Assembly: GCA_964496695.1 (NCBI GenBank)
Contig: CAZCBE010000023.1
Coordinates: 4,555-68,554 of the forward strand
Source: SXTU01 sp964496695
GTDB taxonomy: Bacteria > Verrucomicrobiota > Verrucomicrobiia > Limisphaerales > SXTU01
Length of the DNA: 64,000 bases
Direction: 5' to 3'
Under the pieces are notes generated by a model. It saw nothing but the letters and a program-made list of their open reading frames with translations. It was not told the DNA's origin and did no database searches. This document shows, in pieces, positions 52,109 through 60,894 of the stretch (position 1 is its first letter; each line of letters begins with the position of its first letter). Made by a program: the position numbers and the translations under genes.

Positions 52109-53518
52109 TCAGCCCAGCTCACGGATCACATCCCCGCCCGTTTGTAGAGGCCTGGCGCGCCCGGTGCGATCATCGAAGAAGCCGTTGGGATCAATCCCAA
52201 GCAGGTGAAAGATCGTCGCCGCCAGGTCTTGCGGACGCTGCGGACGGTCCGCCGGGTAGCCGCCGATGCGATCGCTCGCGCCGATGACCTGGCCGCCGCG
52301 CACGCCGCCCCCGGCCAAGGCGACCGAGAAGCAATGGCCCCAGTGGTCGCGTCCGCCGCTGCCGTTGTGCTTGGGCGTGCGACCGAACTCGCCCATGGCC
52401 ACCACGAGGGTTTCGGCGAGCAGACCACGCTCCTCCAGGTCCGCGAGCAGGGCAGGGAAGGCGGCGTCGAACTGCGGGCAGAGCACGTCGCGCACGCGTT
52501 CGGCGTTCTTCTGGTGCGTGTCCCACAGCGGGTTGCCCACGTCGGCATCGCCGGCTTCACGGGGCCAGTTCACCTGCACGAGGCGCGCGCCGGACTCGAT
52601 CAAGCGCCGCGCGAGCAGGCAGCTCTGGCCAAACTTATGCCGCCCGTAGCGGTCCCGTGTGGCCTGGCTCTCCCGCTCCAGCTCGAAGGCCGCGCGCGAC
52701 GTGGCGCTTTGCACCACGTCGAACGCCCGCTGCTGCATCCGGTCCAGCGCACCAACGGACTCGCTGCGGGCCGCCGCAAGGAAGTGATCGTCCACCTGGC
52801 GCAGCAGGCTCACGCGCTCGTTGACGCGCAGCGAGGAGACGCCATCGGGCAGCTTCAGCCCGTCAATCTCGAAGCCCGCCTGCGCGGGGTTGCACTTGAA
52901 GACCGTCGGATTCCACATGTGCCCCATGAAGCCGCCGTCCTGTCCGGGCCACGTGATGTTCGGGTTGTTATGAATCATCTCCGGCAGCAGCACCGAGGAG
53001 AAGGGCGACCGCTCGCTGGGCTTCAACGCCCCGATCACCGCCGCGAGGCTTGGCCAGTCGCTCGAACTCGGCGGCTGGCTCTCGGCCTGCGACTCGTGCC
53101 GCGTGCCGGTGAGCATCCAGTAGCCGCTCGTCGAGTGGCTGTTCACATCCGTGAACATGGAGCGGACCACGGCCATGTGGTGTGCGAGCTTCGCCGTGTG
53201 CGGCAGCAGTTCGGAGAAGTGGATGCCGGGAACGCTGGTGGCGATGGGCTTGAACTGGCCGCGTATCTCGCGTGGTGCGTCGGGCTTCGGGTCGAACGTC
53301 TCGTGCTGCGGCGGTCCGCCCCCGAGGAACAGGATGATGCAATGCTTCGCCTTGCCGAAGGTGCCGCTGGTGACAGGCGCGGCACCCGCGCGTGAGCTGG
53401 CCAGCCCGCCGAGTGAAAGCCCCAGGCACCCCAATCCGCCGACCCGCAGCCACTCACGCCGGGAAACTGATTCGCGCAGGACAAGCGAAGCAGGATCGCA
53501 TGGCGGCTGAGGAATCAT
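52109..53518 (-). CDS. DUF1501 (Tat-exported, phosphatase/sulfatase-fold) protein
   Basis: A 469-residue protein with Tat signal (SVSRREWLRVGGLGCLGLSL). DUF1501 landmarks are CIILFLGGGPPQHETFDPKP, PHTAKLAHHMAVVRSMFTDV, NSHSTSGYWMLTGT, VVAMGEFGRTPKHNGSGGRD and HWGHCFS. It is a homologue of the alkaline-phosphatase superfamily thought to act on extracytoplasmic polymers or sulfated sugars. In most genomes it is paired with a DUF1549/DUF1553 cytochrome; here that partner is missing from the adjacent DNA. Instead the stop is preceded by a DUF6807 gene ending 10 bp upstream, so the two form an operon. Confidence 0.93.
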   Translation of the reverse strand: MIPQPPCDPASLVLRESVSRREWLRVGGLGCLGLSLGGLASSRAGAAPVTSGTFGKAKHCIILFLGGGPPQHETFDPKPDAPREIRGQFKPIATSVPGIHFSELLPHTAKLAHHMAVVRSMFTDVNSHSTSGYWMLTGTRHESQAESQPPSSSDWPSLAAVIGALKPSERSPFSSVLLPEMIHNNPNITWPGQDGGFMGHMWNPTVFKCNPAQAGFEIDGLKLPDGVSSLRVNERVSLLRQVDDHFLAAARSESVGALDRMQQRAFDVVQSATSRAAFELERESQATRDRYGRHKFGQSCLLARRLIESGARLVQVNWPREAGDADVGNPLWDTHQKNAERVRDVLCPQFDAAFPALLADLEERGLLAETLVVAMGEFGRTPKHNGSGGRDHWGHCFSVALAGGGVRGGQVIGASDRIGGYPADRPQRPQDLAATIFHLLGIDPNGFFDDRTGRARPLQTGGDVIRELG

Positions 53519-53527
53519 CGGTGCGTC

Positions 53528-54574
53528 CTACTTCTTCTCCTTCGCATACCGCTCGAAAGCGGCCGCGATGTTGGCGGCCTTCTCGTCGCCTTTGTGGAAG
53601 AGGAACCGGTGGCGCAGGAAGAGTTTCTCGCCCTGCTTGAGGGTGTGCGGGCCGTTCGGGTCGGCCTTGTCCAGCGTGCCGAAGCAGTTCGCGGTGAAGA
53701 GGCCGTAGGTGCGGACGTGCCAGCTCGTCGGGTAGCGGAAGCTGGAGGGGTGGTTGAACATCGCCACGCCGACCGTCTCGCCGTCCACGGGGCCGGAGTA
53801 GTCCACCCAGGGGGCGCGCTTGCTCCACGCGTCCTTGTCCGTGATGCCGGTGCTGGTGACGATGCGGCCGCCTACCTTCGTGTCCACGGCCATCGTGTGC
53901 GGGACGCGGATGCTCAGGCCGGCGTCCTTGGCGTCGCCGAACTTCACCTCGCCATCCTTGGCGATGAACTCCTGGTCCCAGTCAATCGAGCGCGTGTCGC
54001 CCTCGACCCGGAAGGTCAACGTGCGGATCTCCGTGAGGGACTTCTCGCCCTTCGCGTTTTCGTAAACGTTCTCGCTCACGATGACCGCCTGCTTCGCGTC
54101 GGCCTTCACTTCCTTGAACGCGAGGTGCTTGATGAACCCGAGCTTGGTCATGGCCTTTGCGAGCGCGGCCTTCTGTTTTTCGTTGAGCTTGTCGTCCGGC
54201 GTGTCGCCGGTCGCACTGCCGCGTTCCATCCAGGAGTCGAAGCCGTTGATGTCCTGGTGGCCGAACACGATCCCACGGTGGTGGTAGTGGTCCTGGTATT
54301 TGCCCTTGGCCTCGCTCTCGACCTGCTGCATGGGGAAGGCGCGGGTCATGGACTTGCCGGTCGGGCCATAGACCGGGAAGAGATACGGCTTGTTGGCCTG
54401 GTCAATGACGTATTCGGCGAAGGGCTGGCCGTCATACTTGACCACCACGCCGGTGGCGGACTTGTCAGCGGTGAAACCCTTGCCGGCGGCCTGGGCGGAA
54501 ACCACGGCTCCGAGCGCGAGCGCGCAGGCGGCATAGGCGAAGGAGCGGCGGGTGAAGTGGTGGGTCATGTGCAT
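53528..54574 (-). CDS. DUF6807 (PmoA-type) exported protein
   Basis: A 348-residue protein of the DUF6807 family, previously labelled PmoA-like despite no relation to methane monooxygenase. A signal peptide follows Met 54574 (FAYAACALALGAVVSAQA). Conserved segments are YLFPVYGPTGKSMTRAFPM, the His-rich KYQDHYHHRGIVFGHQDING, and SSFRYPTSWHVRTYGLFTAN. The HxHHRG motif suggests metal or sugar binding. It is widespread in planctomycete and verrucomicrobial polysaccharide loci. Start set by the signal peptide; the longer frame continues upstream through unrelated DNA. DUF1501 follows after 9 bp. Confidence 0.88.
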   Translation of the reverse strand: MHMTHHFTRRSFAYAACALALGAVVSAQAAGKGFTADKSATGVVVKYDGQPFAEYVIDQANKPYLFPVYGPTGKSMTRAFPMQQVESEAKGKYQDHYHHRGIVFGHQDINGFDSWMERGSATGDTPDDKLNEKQKAALAKAMTKLGFIKHLAFKEVKADAKQAVIVSENVYENAKGEKSLTEIRTLTFRVEGDTRSIDWDQEFIAKDGEVKFGDAKDAGLSIRVPHTMAVDTKVGGRIVTSTGITDKDAWSKRAPWVDYSGPVDGETVGVAMFNHPSSFRYPTSWHVRTYGLFTANCFGTLDKADPNGPHTLKQGEKLFLRHRFLFHKGDEKAANIAAAFERYAKEKK

Positions 54575-54668
54575 GGTTGGATTGTGGCGAGGTTGGACGG
54601 CGGACGGGAGCAAAAAGTTCGGGGAACCTTCGAGGCCCCACAAATGAGGAAGCAAGCGAGGCTGAACC

Positions 54669-54834
54669 ACTGACCGGCACTAACTGGCACTAATCCAAAA
54701 TTCCGAATAGGTGTCTGCGAAACCCGCGAAAAAGGGGAGGAAATGGGGCTCATTCTTTCCGCAGATTTTTCGCGTGTTTCGCGGGCATGACTTCACAATT
54801 CGGATTAGTGCAGGTCAGTGCCGGTTAGTGGTTT
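54669..54834. repeat. 166-bp long inverted-repeat element
   Basis: Arms of about 65 nt. The left carries GACCGGCACTAACTGGCACT then GCGAAACCCGCGAAAAA; the right is the near reverse complement (TTTTCGCGTGTTTCGCGGGC then CAGTGCCGGTTAGTGG). The loop is about 35 nt. It fills the spacer between the GlcD stop and the DUF6807 start; on RNA it would form a very stable hairpin between two codirectional genes. Confidence 0.75.
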
Positions 54835-54849
54835 TCATCTGGATTTCAC

Positions 54850-56223
54850 TCACACGAACTTGCCCGGGTTCAGTATCCCCTTCGGGTCCAGCGCACGCTT
54901 TACCGCGCGGTGGAGCTGGCGCACGTCCTCGTTCGCCGCAAGCGTCCACCACGGCTTCTTCGCGAGGCCGATGCCGTGCTCGCCGGTGATCACCCCGCCC
55001 CAGGCCAGGATCTGCTTGAAGAGGTCGTCGAGCGCGGCGTCGGCACGGGGGCGGGCGTCCGGCCGGGTGTAGTCCACCATCACGTTGACGTGGATGTTCC
55101 CATCGCCGGCGTGGCCGAAGCAGGCGATGGGCAGGCCGTGCTGTTTTTGCAATTTCGCGGCGAAGCGGAACAGCTCCTCCAGCCGTCCGCGGGGCACGGT
55201 GATGTCCTCGTTGAGCTTGGTCAGCCCCGTGTCGCGCAAGCTGTAGCTGAACTCGCGCCGCAGCCCCCAGAGCGACTCGACCGCCGCGCCCCCGAAGGCA
55301 CGGTTGATGAAGACCGGCTTCTGTGCGGCCACGAGCTTCTCGATATCCGCCAGTTCCTCACGGACGGACCGCTCCTGCCCGTCGAGTTCCACGAAGAGCA
55401 TCGCGCGGCACCCGGCGAGTTGTTCGCTCTTGGTGCGTTTGCAGGCGGCGGCGAGCGTGAACTCATCCGCGATCTCCAGCGCGCAGGGCAGGAAGCCCGC
55501 CTCGAAGATCGCCGCGAGCGAACGCGCCGCGCCGCGGGTCGTGTCGAAGCCCACGCCGAGCAAGGCCCGGTAAGGCGGCAGCGGCAGCAGCTTCAACGTC
55601 GCCTCGGTCACGATCCCCAGCAGCCCCTCGGAGCCGACAAAAATCCGGTGCAGGTCAAACCCCGTCTTGTTCTTGTGGCACCGGCTGCCGAGCCGCACGA
55701 GGCGGCCATCAGCGAGCGCGACTTGCAGACCGAGCACATAGTCACGGGTGACACCATACTTGAGACAGCGCGGGCCGCCGGCATTGGTGGCGATGTTGCC
55801 GCCGAGCGAACAGTCCGCGCGGCTCGCGGGGTCGGGCGGGTAGTAGAGCCCGCGCTTCTCCGCCGCCGCCTGCAGCTTCGCGGTGATGACGCCCGGTTCG
55901 ACCACCGCCACGAAGTCGCGCGGGTTGATCTCCTTGATGCGGTTCATCCGCGCCACCGAGAGCGCGATGCCGCCCTGCACCGGCACGCAGCCGCCCACGT
56001 AGCCGTAGCCCGCACCGCGCGGCGTCACGGGCACCCGGTGCTCGTTCGCGATGCGCAACACCGCCGCGACGCCCTCGGGCGTCTTGGGCCGGGCGACGAT
56101 GTCCGGCGGGTGCGCGGCGAACCACTTGTCGCCCGCGTGGGCCTGGCGCGTGGCGTCGTCCACATGGAGTTCGTCGTCGGCGAGGACGCGGCGCAGGGCG
56201 GTGAGGGCAGGGCGGAGATTCAC
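54850..56223 (-). CDS. FAD-linked oxidase (GlcD/D-lactate dehydrogenase type)
   Basis: A 457-residue flavoprotein oxidising a 2-hydroxy acid such as glycolate or D-lactate. The FAD_binding_4 domain has VPVTPRGAGYGYVGGCVPVQGG read in parts (PRGAGYGYVGG), PPDPASRADCSLGGNIATNA and KNKTGFDLHRIFVGSEGLLG. The C-terminal oxidase domain has ACFGHAGDGNIHVNVMVDYT and the GVITGEHGIGLAKK ending. No glcE, glcF or iron-sulfur partner is adjacent, unlike the classical glycolate oxidase operon, so a stand-alone lactate or glycolate dehydrogenase is more likely. Start 56223 fits the family. Confidence 0.9.
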   Translation of the reverse strand: MNLRPALTALRRVLADDELHVDDATRQAHAGDKWFAAHPPDIVARPKTPEGVAAVLRIANEHRVPVTPRGAGYGYVGGCVPVQGGIALSVARMNRIKEINPRDFVAVVEPGVITAKLQAAAEKRGLYYPPDPASRADCSLGGNIATNAGGPRCLKYGVTRDYVLGLQVALADGRLVRLGSRCHKNKTGFDLHRIFVGSEGLLGIVTEATLKLLPLPPYRALLGVGFDTTRGAARSLAAIFEAGFLPCALEIADEFTLAAACKRTKSEQLAGCRAMLFVELDGQERSVREELADIEKLVAAQKPVFINRAFGGAAVESLWGLRREFSYSLRDTGLTKLNEDITVPRGRLEELFRFAAKLQKQHGLPIACFGHAGDGNIHVNVMVDYTRPDARPRADAALDDLFKQILAWGGVITGEHGIGLAKKPWWTLAANEDVRQLHRAVKRALDPKGILNPGKFV

Positions 56224-56289
56224 GGGAGAGGGGGAAAGTCAGCCAGCCACTGGACATGGCTGGCGTGCGGATTCACTGGACGCGGACGA

Positions 56290-56335
56290 CGTTGCTCCCT
56301 CTCCCCAGGGGAGCGGGCCGGGGTGAGGGGGAAGC
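56290..56335. repeat. CCCTCTCCCC-type dispersed hairpin
   Basis: CCCTCTCCCCAGGGGAGCGG followed by CCGGGGTGAGGGGG. It is related to the 63776 and 63980 repeats. It lies between DUF2007 and GlcD and could serve as a terminator-like hairpin. Confidence 0.55.
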
Positions 56336-56431
56336 GGGCACACGGACACTGCGCCCATCCTGTCAGCCGATGCGGTGACTGGCCATGAGCACAGCGATTC
56401 CTCCGCGCAATCCCAATCCTGCTCCCCGTTT

Positions 56432-56653
56432 TCATTCTCCGCTCCCATCATCCCGCACCAAGGCCAGCGCCTCCCCCGCTTCCACCTCCGGCACCTGCAC
56501 GCTGATGCCTCCGGCTGCCACGGCGTATCCCTCCATGCTCAGCGCGGACAGCTCATCCCGGACGAAGGGGTGAAGCCCGGCGGCTTCCAGGCGTGACCGC
56601 ACCAGTTGGGCCTCAGCCGAGTTGAAGGCGGTGAAGACGGTGACGAGTTCCAT
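56432..56653 (-). CDS. DUF2007 putative signal-transducing protein
   Basis: A 73-residue protein of the DUF2007 type (ELVTVFTAFNSAEAQLVRSR, LEAAGLHPFVRDE, VQVPEVEAGEALALV), a small betaalpha fold often annotated as signal transducing. Function is not established. It starts three bases after the PIN/TRAM gene stop, so it is cotranscribed with it. Confidence 0.85.
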   Translation of the reverse strand: MELVTVFTAFNSAEAQLVRSRLEAAGLHPFVRDELSALSMEGYAVAAGGISVQVPEVEAGEALALVRDDGSGE

Positions 56654-56656
56654 GGC

Positions 56657-57697
56657 TCAGGCGGCGTGCGCGTGCGCGTGGGCCGTTCCGGGGACCACTT
56701 TCGGGTCGGCGAAGACCATGACACCGGTGGTGTTCTGCAGCAGGCTGATGACCTGCACTTCGATCTGCTGCCCCAGGTATTTCTGCGCGTTGTTCACCAC
56801 CACCAGCGTGCCGTCGCTCAGGTAGCCCACGCCCTGGCCCTTGTCCTTGCCCTCGCGGACGATCTTCAGCGGGAAGACTTCGCCGGGCAGGATAACCGGT
56901 TTCAACGCGGCCGCCAGTTCGTTCAGGTTGACGTATTTGACGGACTGCAGCTCGGCGATTTTGCCGAGGTTGTGGTCGTTCGTGTAGAGGCAGGCATTGA
57001 GCGACTTGGCCAGGCGGATCAGCTTCGCGTCCGTCTCCGTCTCCTCCAGCACTTCGGCGTCGTGGATTTTGACTTCGTTGGCCTTGTTGCGCTGGAGGCG
57101 GGCCAGCATGTCCAGCCCGCGTCGGCCGCGTGCCCGGCGGAGCGGGTCGGCGGAATCCGCGATAAGCTGAAGTTCCTTGAGCACAAAACGGGGCACGACG
57201 ACGATGCCTTCCAGAAACCGCGCCTCAATCAGGTCGGCGATGCGGCCGTCAATGATGACGCTCGTGTCGAGCATCAGGAGGTTGTCGGGCTGGTTTTCCC
57301 GGGAGAAGCGCACGTAGGGGATGATCAGGGAGAAGTCCTCCTTGTTGCTGCGCATCGCCATGATCATGCCGATGTAGCCGAAGCTGATGAACAGCCCCAT
57401 GCGGATCAGCCCGCGCGTGACCTCGTCCTCCTTGTCCATGCCGATGAAGAGGCCCGAATTGTCGAACATCCAGCCCACGGCGAAACCCAGCAGCAGCCCA
57501 AAGGTCGCCGCCGAGAAGGCCCGGAGGGAGAAGCCCTTGAGCATCTCGTCCAAAGCGATGAGCATCCCGCCGAAGCCAAAGCCGATCAGCGTCCACAGCC
57601 GCCCGCCCTCCAGCCACTCGGGCCGCACCTGGCTCACGGCGAAGCCGCCGAGCGTGCACAGGACCAGAAAGAGGATGCGAACGACCCAGAGCGACAT
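56657..57697 (-). CDS. Membrane-anchored PIN/TRAM-domain protein
   Basis: A 346-residue protein. Four N-terminal transmembrane helices (first MSLWVVRILFLVLCTLGGFA) precede a PIN nuclease-like domain: the Mg-binding Asp in NLLMLDTSVIIDGRIADLIE, a second acidic patch ETETDAKLIRLAKSL, and CLYTNDHNLGKIAEL. A TRAM domain follows (PLKIVREGKDKGQGVGYLSD). This arrangement matches the YacL family, which may act on RNA or in DNA repair. A His/Ala tail (AHAHAHAA) ends the protein. It is upstream of DUF2007. Confidence 0.9.
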   Translation of the reverse strand: MSLWVVRILFLVLCTLGGFAVSQVRPEWLEGGRLWTLIGFGFGGMLIALDEMLKGFSLRAFSAATFGLLLGFAVGWMFDNSGLFIGMDKEDEVTRGLIRMGLFISFGYIGMIMAMRSNKEDFSLIIPYVRFSRENQPDNLLMLDTSVIIDGRIADLIEARFLEGIVVVPRFVLKELQLIADSADPLRRARGRRGLDMLARLQRNKANEVKIHDAEVLEETETDAKLIRLAKSLNACLYTNDHNLGKIAELQSVKYVNLNELAAALKPVILPGEVFPLKIVREGKDKGQGVGYLSDGTLVVVNNAQKYLGQQIEVQVISLLQNTTGVMVFADPKVVPGTAHAHAHAA

Positions 57698-57803
57698 GGT
57701 ATGAGAGGAGGGGGATTGGGATTAGGACGATGATCAGGAGGGGCTGCCGGCCTCAATCATACTCATAATCATGCTCGCATCCTAATCTATATTCCCGGCT
57801 TCG

Positions 57804-58961
57804 CTAGTTGGACTTCTGCCGAGGTGAGAGCAGCGGCGCCGGGGGGGCGCTGTTCGTCGGCCGGGGCGGCTTGGGCTTGTAGAACAAGCCGTGCGCGTTG
57901 AGATTGCTCATCAGGACGGCGCCGTTGCTGGCCAGCACCCGTCCGTCGCCGAGGAAGCCGTTCAGGTTGTTCATCACCCCGTGGGCGCCCATGGTGAGCG
58001 TGTTGACGTTGGAGACGGCACCGTTCACCTGCCCGCTGATTGCCGGGAGGTCGGCCGCGAGCTGCTTGAAGCCGCGGGCGAGCGCCTCGTCCTTGAGCAG
58101 GGCACCGGCCAGCCCGCGGCCGGCCTGCACGCCGTCGAGCAGATTGGTCACCTGCGCGGACGCGGTTTCCAAGTTGCGCACGGCGGCCTGAATGGATGCA
58201 CGGTTGCTGCCCACGGTGTCCTGAAGATCTGCGCCGACCCTATTAAGCTGCTCCGAGAACCGCAATACATTGCTGATGGCCACCTGGATGGGCGCAGTGT
58301 TCGTGACCAGCAGCACATCCACGCGTTCCAGCGTGCCGATGGCCTTGTTCTCCAGCGCGATGGCCCGCTCGGTCACGGTGCGGGTCTGCTCGGCCACCAC
58401 CCGGAAGTTCGCCACCATCGCGGCGAAGTTGGTCAGCGTCTGCTCGGCCAGCACGGTTTTGTTCACCCGCTCCACCGCCAGGTCAATCTTCTGCGCGGCC
58501 TGGTCCAGCCGCTGCACCAGCCCGAGCGCGTCCCGGGCGGCGTCCTGAATGTTGAAGGGCGCCCGGCACTCGCGCTGGGCCGAGCCGTCCTTGGGCAAGG
58601 GCGGCAAGGCATTGGCCGTGGGGGCGATGGAGACGTATTGATCGCCGAGGAACCCCTGCGCCTCGATGAAGAACACGGCATCCCCCGGGATGTCGTATTT
58701 CGCGTCCACCCGCAGAAAAATCATCACGGACTTGCTGTCCTTCGCCAGTTCGACATGGCTCACGTTGCCCACCTGCACGCCGGCGAGCAAGACGGACGCC
58801 TTCTCCTTGATGCCGCCCACCGTGGTGGTCTTCAGCCGGACCAGGTAGCTCGGCTTCAGCAGCGACAGACCCTTCGAGAAGTTCAGGACGAGCACCGCCA
58901 GCAGCACCAGGCCGATGGCGACAAACCCGCCCACTTTCCATTCGATGCGTGACTGGCTCAT
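57804..58961 (-). CDS. mlaD: MlaD/MCE-family phospholipid-transport protein
   Basis: A 385-residue MCE protein. A single N-terminal helix (VGGFVAIGLVLLAVLVLNFS) is followed by the MCE core: VRLKTTTVGGIKEKASVLLA, GVQVGNVSHVELAKDSKSVM, and FFIEAQGFLGDQYVSIAP. A long coiled-coil C-terminus and Pro-rich tail (PKPPRPTNSAPPAPL) extend it beyond E. coli MlaD (183 aa). With MlaF and MlaE upstream it forms the inner-membrane retrograde phospholipid transporter. Start 58961 chosen from the family N-terminus; the longer frame crosses the 58971-59048 hairpin. Confidence 0.92.
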   Translation of the reverse strand: MSQSRIEWKVGGFVAIGLVLLAVLVLNFSKGLSLLKPSYLVRLKTTTVGGIKEKASVLLAGVQVGNVSHVELAKDSKSVMIFLRVDAKYDIPGDAVFFIEAQGFLGDQYVSIAPTANALPPLPKDGSAQRECRAPFNIQDAARDALGLVQRLDQAAQKIDLAVERVNKTVLAEQTLTNFAAMVANFRVVAEQTRTVTERAIALENKAIGTLERVDVLLVTNTAPIQVAISNVLRFSEQLNRVGADLQDTVGSNRASIQAAVRNLETASAQVTNLLDGVQAGRGLAGALLKDEALARGFKQLAADLPAISGQVNGAVSNVNTLTMGAHGVMNNLNGFLGDGRVLASNGAVLMSNLNAHGLFYKPKPPRPTNSAPPAPLLSPRQKSN

Positions 58962-58970
58962 GGGGAAATA

Positions 58971-59048
58971 CGTGCTGCGTGTTGCGTGTTGCGTGCTCCA
59001 CGCCGAACGCGTCCGAACGTGCGCACGCAACACGCAACACGCAACACG
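58971..59048. repeat. Hairpin of CAACACG repeats just upstream of mlaD
   Basis: Left arm 58971-58995 (GTGTTGCGTGTTGCGTG units) and right arm 59024-59048 (CACGCAACACGCAACACG) are near-exact inverse copies of 25 nt, with a 28-nt loop. It lies inside the operon, between the mlaF stop and mlaD start, and ends ten bases before the mlaD ATG. Confidence 0.7.
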
Positions 59049-59096
59049 GTTGGCTCTGAATTGTGAGAATGCCGGTAAGTCATCATCAGGCCGTCT

Positions 59097-59843
59097 TCAA
59101 AACGCATGTTCCTTCTCATCCGAGATTCCCCGCACAAACTTGCTCACCACCGGGTCGGTCACCGCCATCAGCTCCGCCGGCGTGCCGCTCAGGTAGATGC
59201 GGCCCTGGTGCAGCATGGCCACCCGCTGGCCCACCGTCTGCATGCTGCGCATGTCGTGGGTGATCACAACCGTCGTCACCTTCAGCCGCTCGCACACCCG
59301 GACGATGAGCTTGTCAATGCTGTCCGAAACCACCGGGTCCAGGCCGGTCGTCGGCTCGTCGTAGAACACCACCTCGGGCTGGTAGATAATAGCACGCGCC
59401 AGCCCGACTCGCTTGCGCATTCCGCCCGACAGCTCGGCGGGCTTCTTTTTCTGGATGCCGGGCATCTCCACCATTTCCAGCGCCTCGGCCACCCGGCGGG
59501 CGATTTCGTCGGGCGTGTGGTTGCGCTCCCGGTCGAGGACGAAGCCGATGTTTTCCTCCACGGTCAGCGAGTCAAAGAGCGCGGCGCTCTGGAACAGCAT
59601 CCCAAACTTCCGCCGCACCCGGAGCAGTTCGCGTTCGTTCAGGTGCGCGATGTCCTGCCCGTCCACGAGCACCTGGCCTTCGTCCGGCTGCGTGAGGCCG
59701 ACCAGATGCTTGAGCAGCACGCTCTTGCCGCCGCCGCTGCGCCCGATGATCACCAGCGACTCGCCCTTCGCGATCGTAAGGTTCACCCCGTCCAGCACCT
59801 GCTGGTCGCCGAACCGTTTGCGGAGCTGGCGGACCTCGATCAT
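59097..59843 (-). CDS. mlaF: Mla-type ABC transporter ATPase
   Basis: A 248-residue ATPase. Walker A GRSGGGKSVLLKHL, Q-loop FQSAALFDSLTV, signature LSGGMRKRVGLARAI, Walker B VVFYDEPTTGLD and switch His in VVITHDM. The GGMRKR signature and RSGGGKSV Walker A are typical of MlaF. It energises the MlaE/MlaD complex. Start 59843 (MIEVRQLRKRFG) fits the family; the frame upstream has no homology and runs into intergenic repeats. 271 bp separate it from mlaE. Confidence 0.93.
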   Translation of the reverse strand: MIEVRQLRKRFGDQQVLDGVNLTIAKGESLVIIGRSGGGKSVLLKHLVGLTQPDEGQVLVDGQDIAHLNERELLRVRRKFGMLFQSAALFDSLTVEENIGFVLDRERNHTPDEIARRVAEALEMVEMPGIQKKKPAELSGGMRKRVGLARAIIYQPEVVFYDEPTTGLDPVVSDSIDKLIVRVCERLKVTTVVITHDMRSMQTVGQRVAMLHQGRIYLSGTPAELMAVTDPVVSKFVRGISDEKEHAF

Positions 59844-60114
59844 GGCGTAACGAAGGGCGGGCATCCCTGCGGCAGCGCAGGCTTGCAGCCTGCTGTTTCG
59901 CAGGTTTTCAACCTGCGGGGGCCGCGCACATTTTCCAACCGGCCGGCCGCCAGCGTCGTCGGTCGGCTGTTGGCCGGCGCACCAGCCGGCTGCCAGCCCC
60001 GGGCCGCTTTCCACGTTTCTCGGCGCTCTCTGCGACTCTGCGTTGAAACGAATCCCATTCCGACTGCGTCGTTCCGGCTGGGCCTTGAGTGGCATTCAGA
60101 TTTGGCCTTCGGTC
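59844..60114. other. Spacer between mlaE and mlaF with small hairpins
   Basis: 271 bp. Contains GCAGGCTTGCAGCCTGC and CAGGTTTTCAACCTG-type hairpins near 59876-59912, and a short GCTCTCTGCGACTCTGCGTT element (60026-60045) related to the arms at 15492. No gene. An internal promoter for mlaF is possible but not evident. Confidence 0.45.
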
Positions 60115-60894
60115 TCATGTCATCGCCAGCAGCCGCGTGAGCAGCATCGTCAGGAAGAAGTTCGACATCAGGATGGCGATGGACGCATACACCACCGCCT
60201 CCGTGGTCGCATGGCCCACCCCTTCCGCCCCCTGGCCGCAGTGCATCCCCTTGTAGCACCCGGTCGTCGCGATGATGCCGCCGAAGATGAAGGACTTGAC
60301 GAAGCCCATCAGCACGTCCCGGTGGTCGGTGAAGCGCTGCATGTTCACGATGGAATACCCCGGGTCAATCTGCAGCAGATGCACGCCCACGAGATACGCC
60401 GCGAGAATGCCCACCGCCACGCTTTCCGCCGTCAGCAGCGGCACGGCGATCATCGTGGCCAGCACGCGCGGCACGACGAGGTAGTCAATCGGATGCGTCG
60501 CCAGCGTGCGCAGCGCATCAATCTGCTCTGTCACCTTCATGGTGCCCAGCTCCGCCGCCATGGACGCGCCCACGCGTCCCGCCACCATCAGCGCGGTCAA
60601 TACCGGCCCCAGTTCGCCGCACATCGAGACGCTCACCACCGCGAGCGTCGCGCTGTCCATCTTCACCTTGTGAAACTGGAAGTAAGTCTGCGCGCACAGC
60701 ACCATCCCGGTGAACGCCCCCGTCACCAGCACCACCGTCTGCGATTTCACGCCAATGTGGTAAAGCTGGTTCACCAGGTCGTTCCCGGAGAGCCGCTGCG
60801 TCGTGAATGAGCGCACCACCTCCATGACCATCAGGCTGAAGCGCCCGAGGCCGGTCAGCACACTTTGAATCACCTTTGCCGGAACGTCGGTCAT
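60115..60894 (-). CDS. mlaE: Mla-type ABC transporter permease
   Basis: A 259-residue inner-membrane permease. The EQ loop region and six helices are recognisable: QTVVLVTGAFTGMVLCAQTY, MCGELGPVLTALMVAGRVGA, AAELGTMKVTEQIDALRTLA, and HPIDYLVVPRVLATMIAVPL. The C-terminus ends SNFFLTMLLTRLLAMT. With MlaF and MlaD it extracts phospholipids for return from, or delivery to, the outer membrane. Start 60894 (MTDVPAKV); upstream frame sequence comes from intergenic repeats. MlaC, MlaB and MlaA homologues are not in the window. Confidence 0.93.
   Translation of the reverse strand: MTDVPAKVIQSVLTGLGRFSLMVMEVVRSFTTQRLSGNDLVNQLYHIGVKSQTVVLVTGAFTGMVLCAQTYFQFHKVKMDSATLAVVSVSMCGELGPVLTALMVAGRVGASMAAELGTMKVTEQIDALRTLATHPIDYLVVPRVLATMIAVPLLTAESVAVGILAAYLVGVHLLQIDPGYSIVNMQRFTDHRDVLMGFVKSFIFGGIIATTGCYKGMHCGQGAEGVGHATTEAVVYASIAILMSNFFLTMLLTRLLAMT

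Noticed and set aside
53528..54574. Methane monooxygenase subunit (PmoA)
   Set aside because: The name is historical for DUF6807; the protein is a soluble exported beta-rich protein without the membrane copper sites of true PmoA.
54910..56388. 492-codon plus-strand frame opposite the GlcD gene
   Set aside because: Antisense shadow; the minus-strand product has full FAD-binding and C-terminal motifs.
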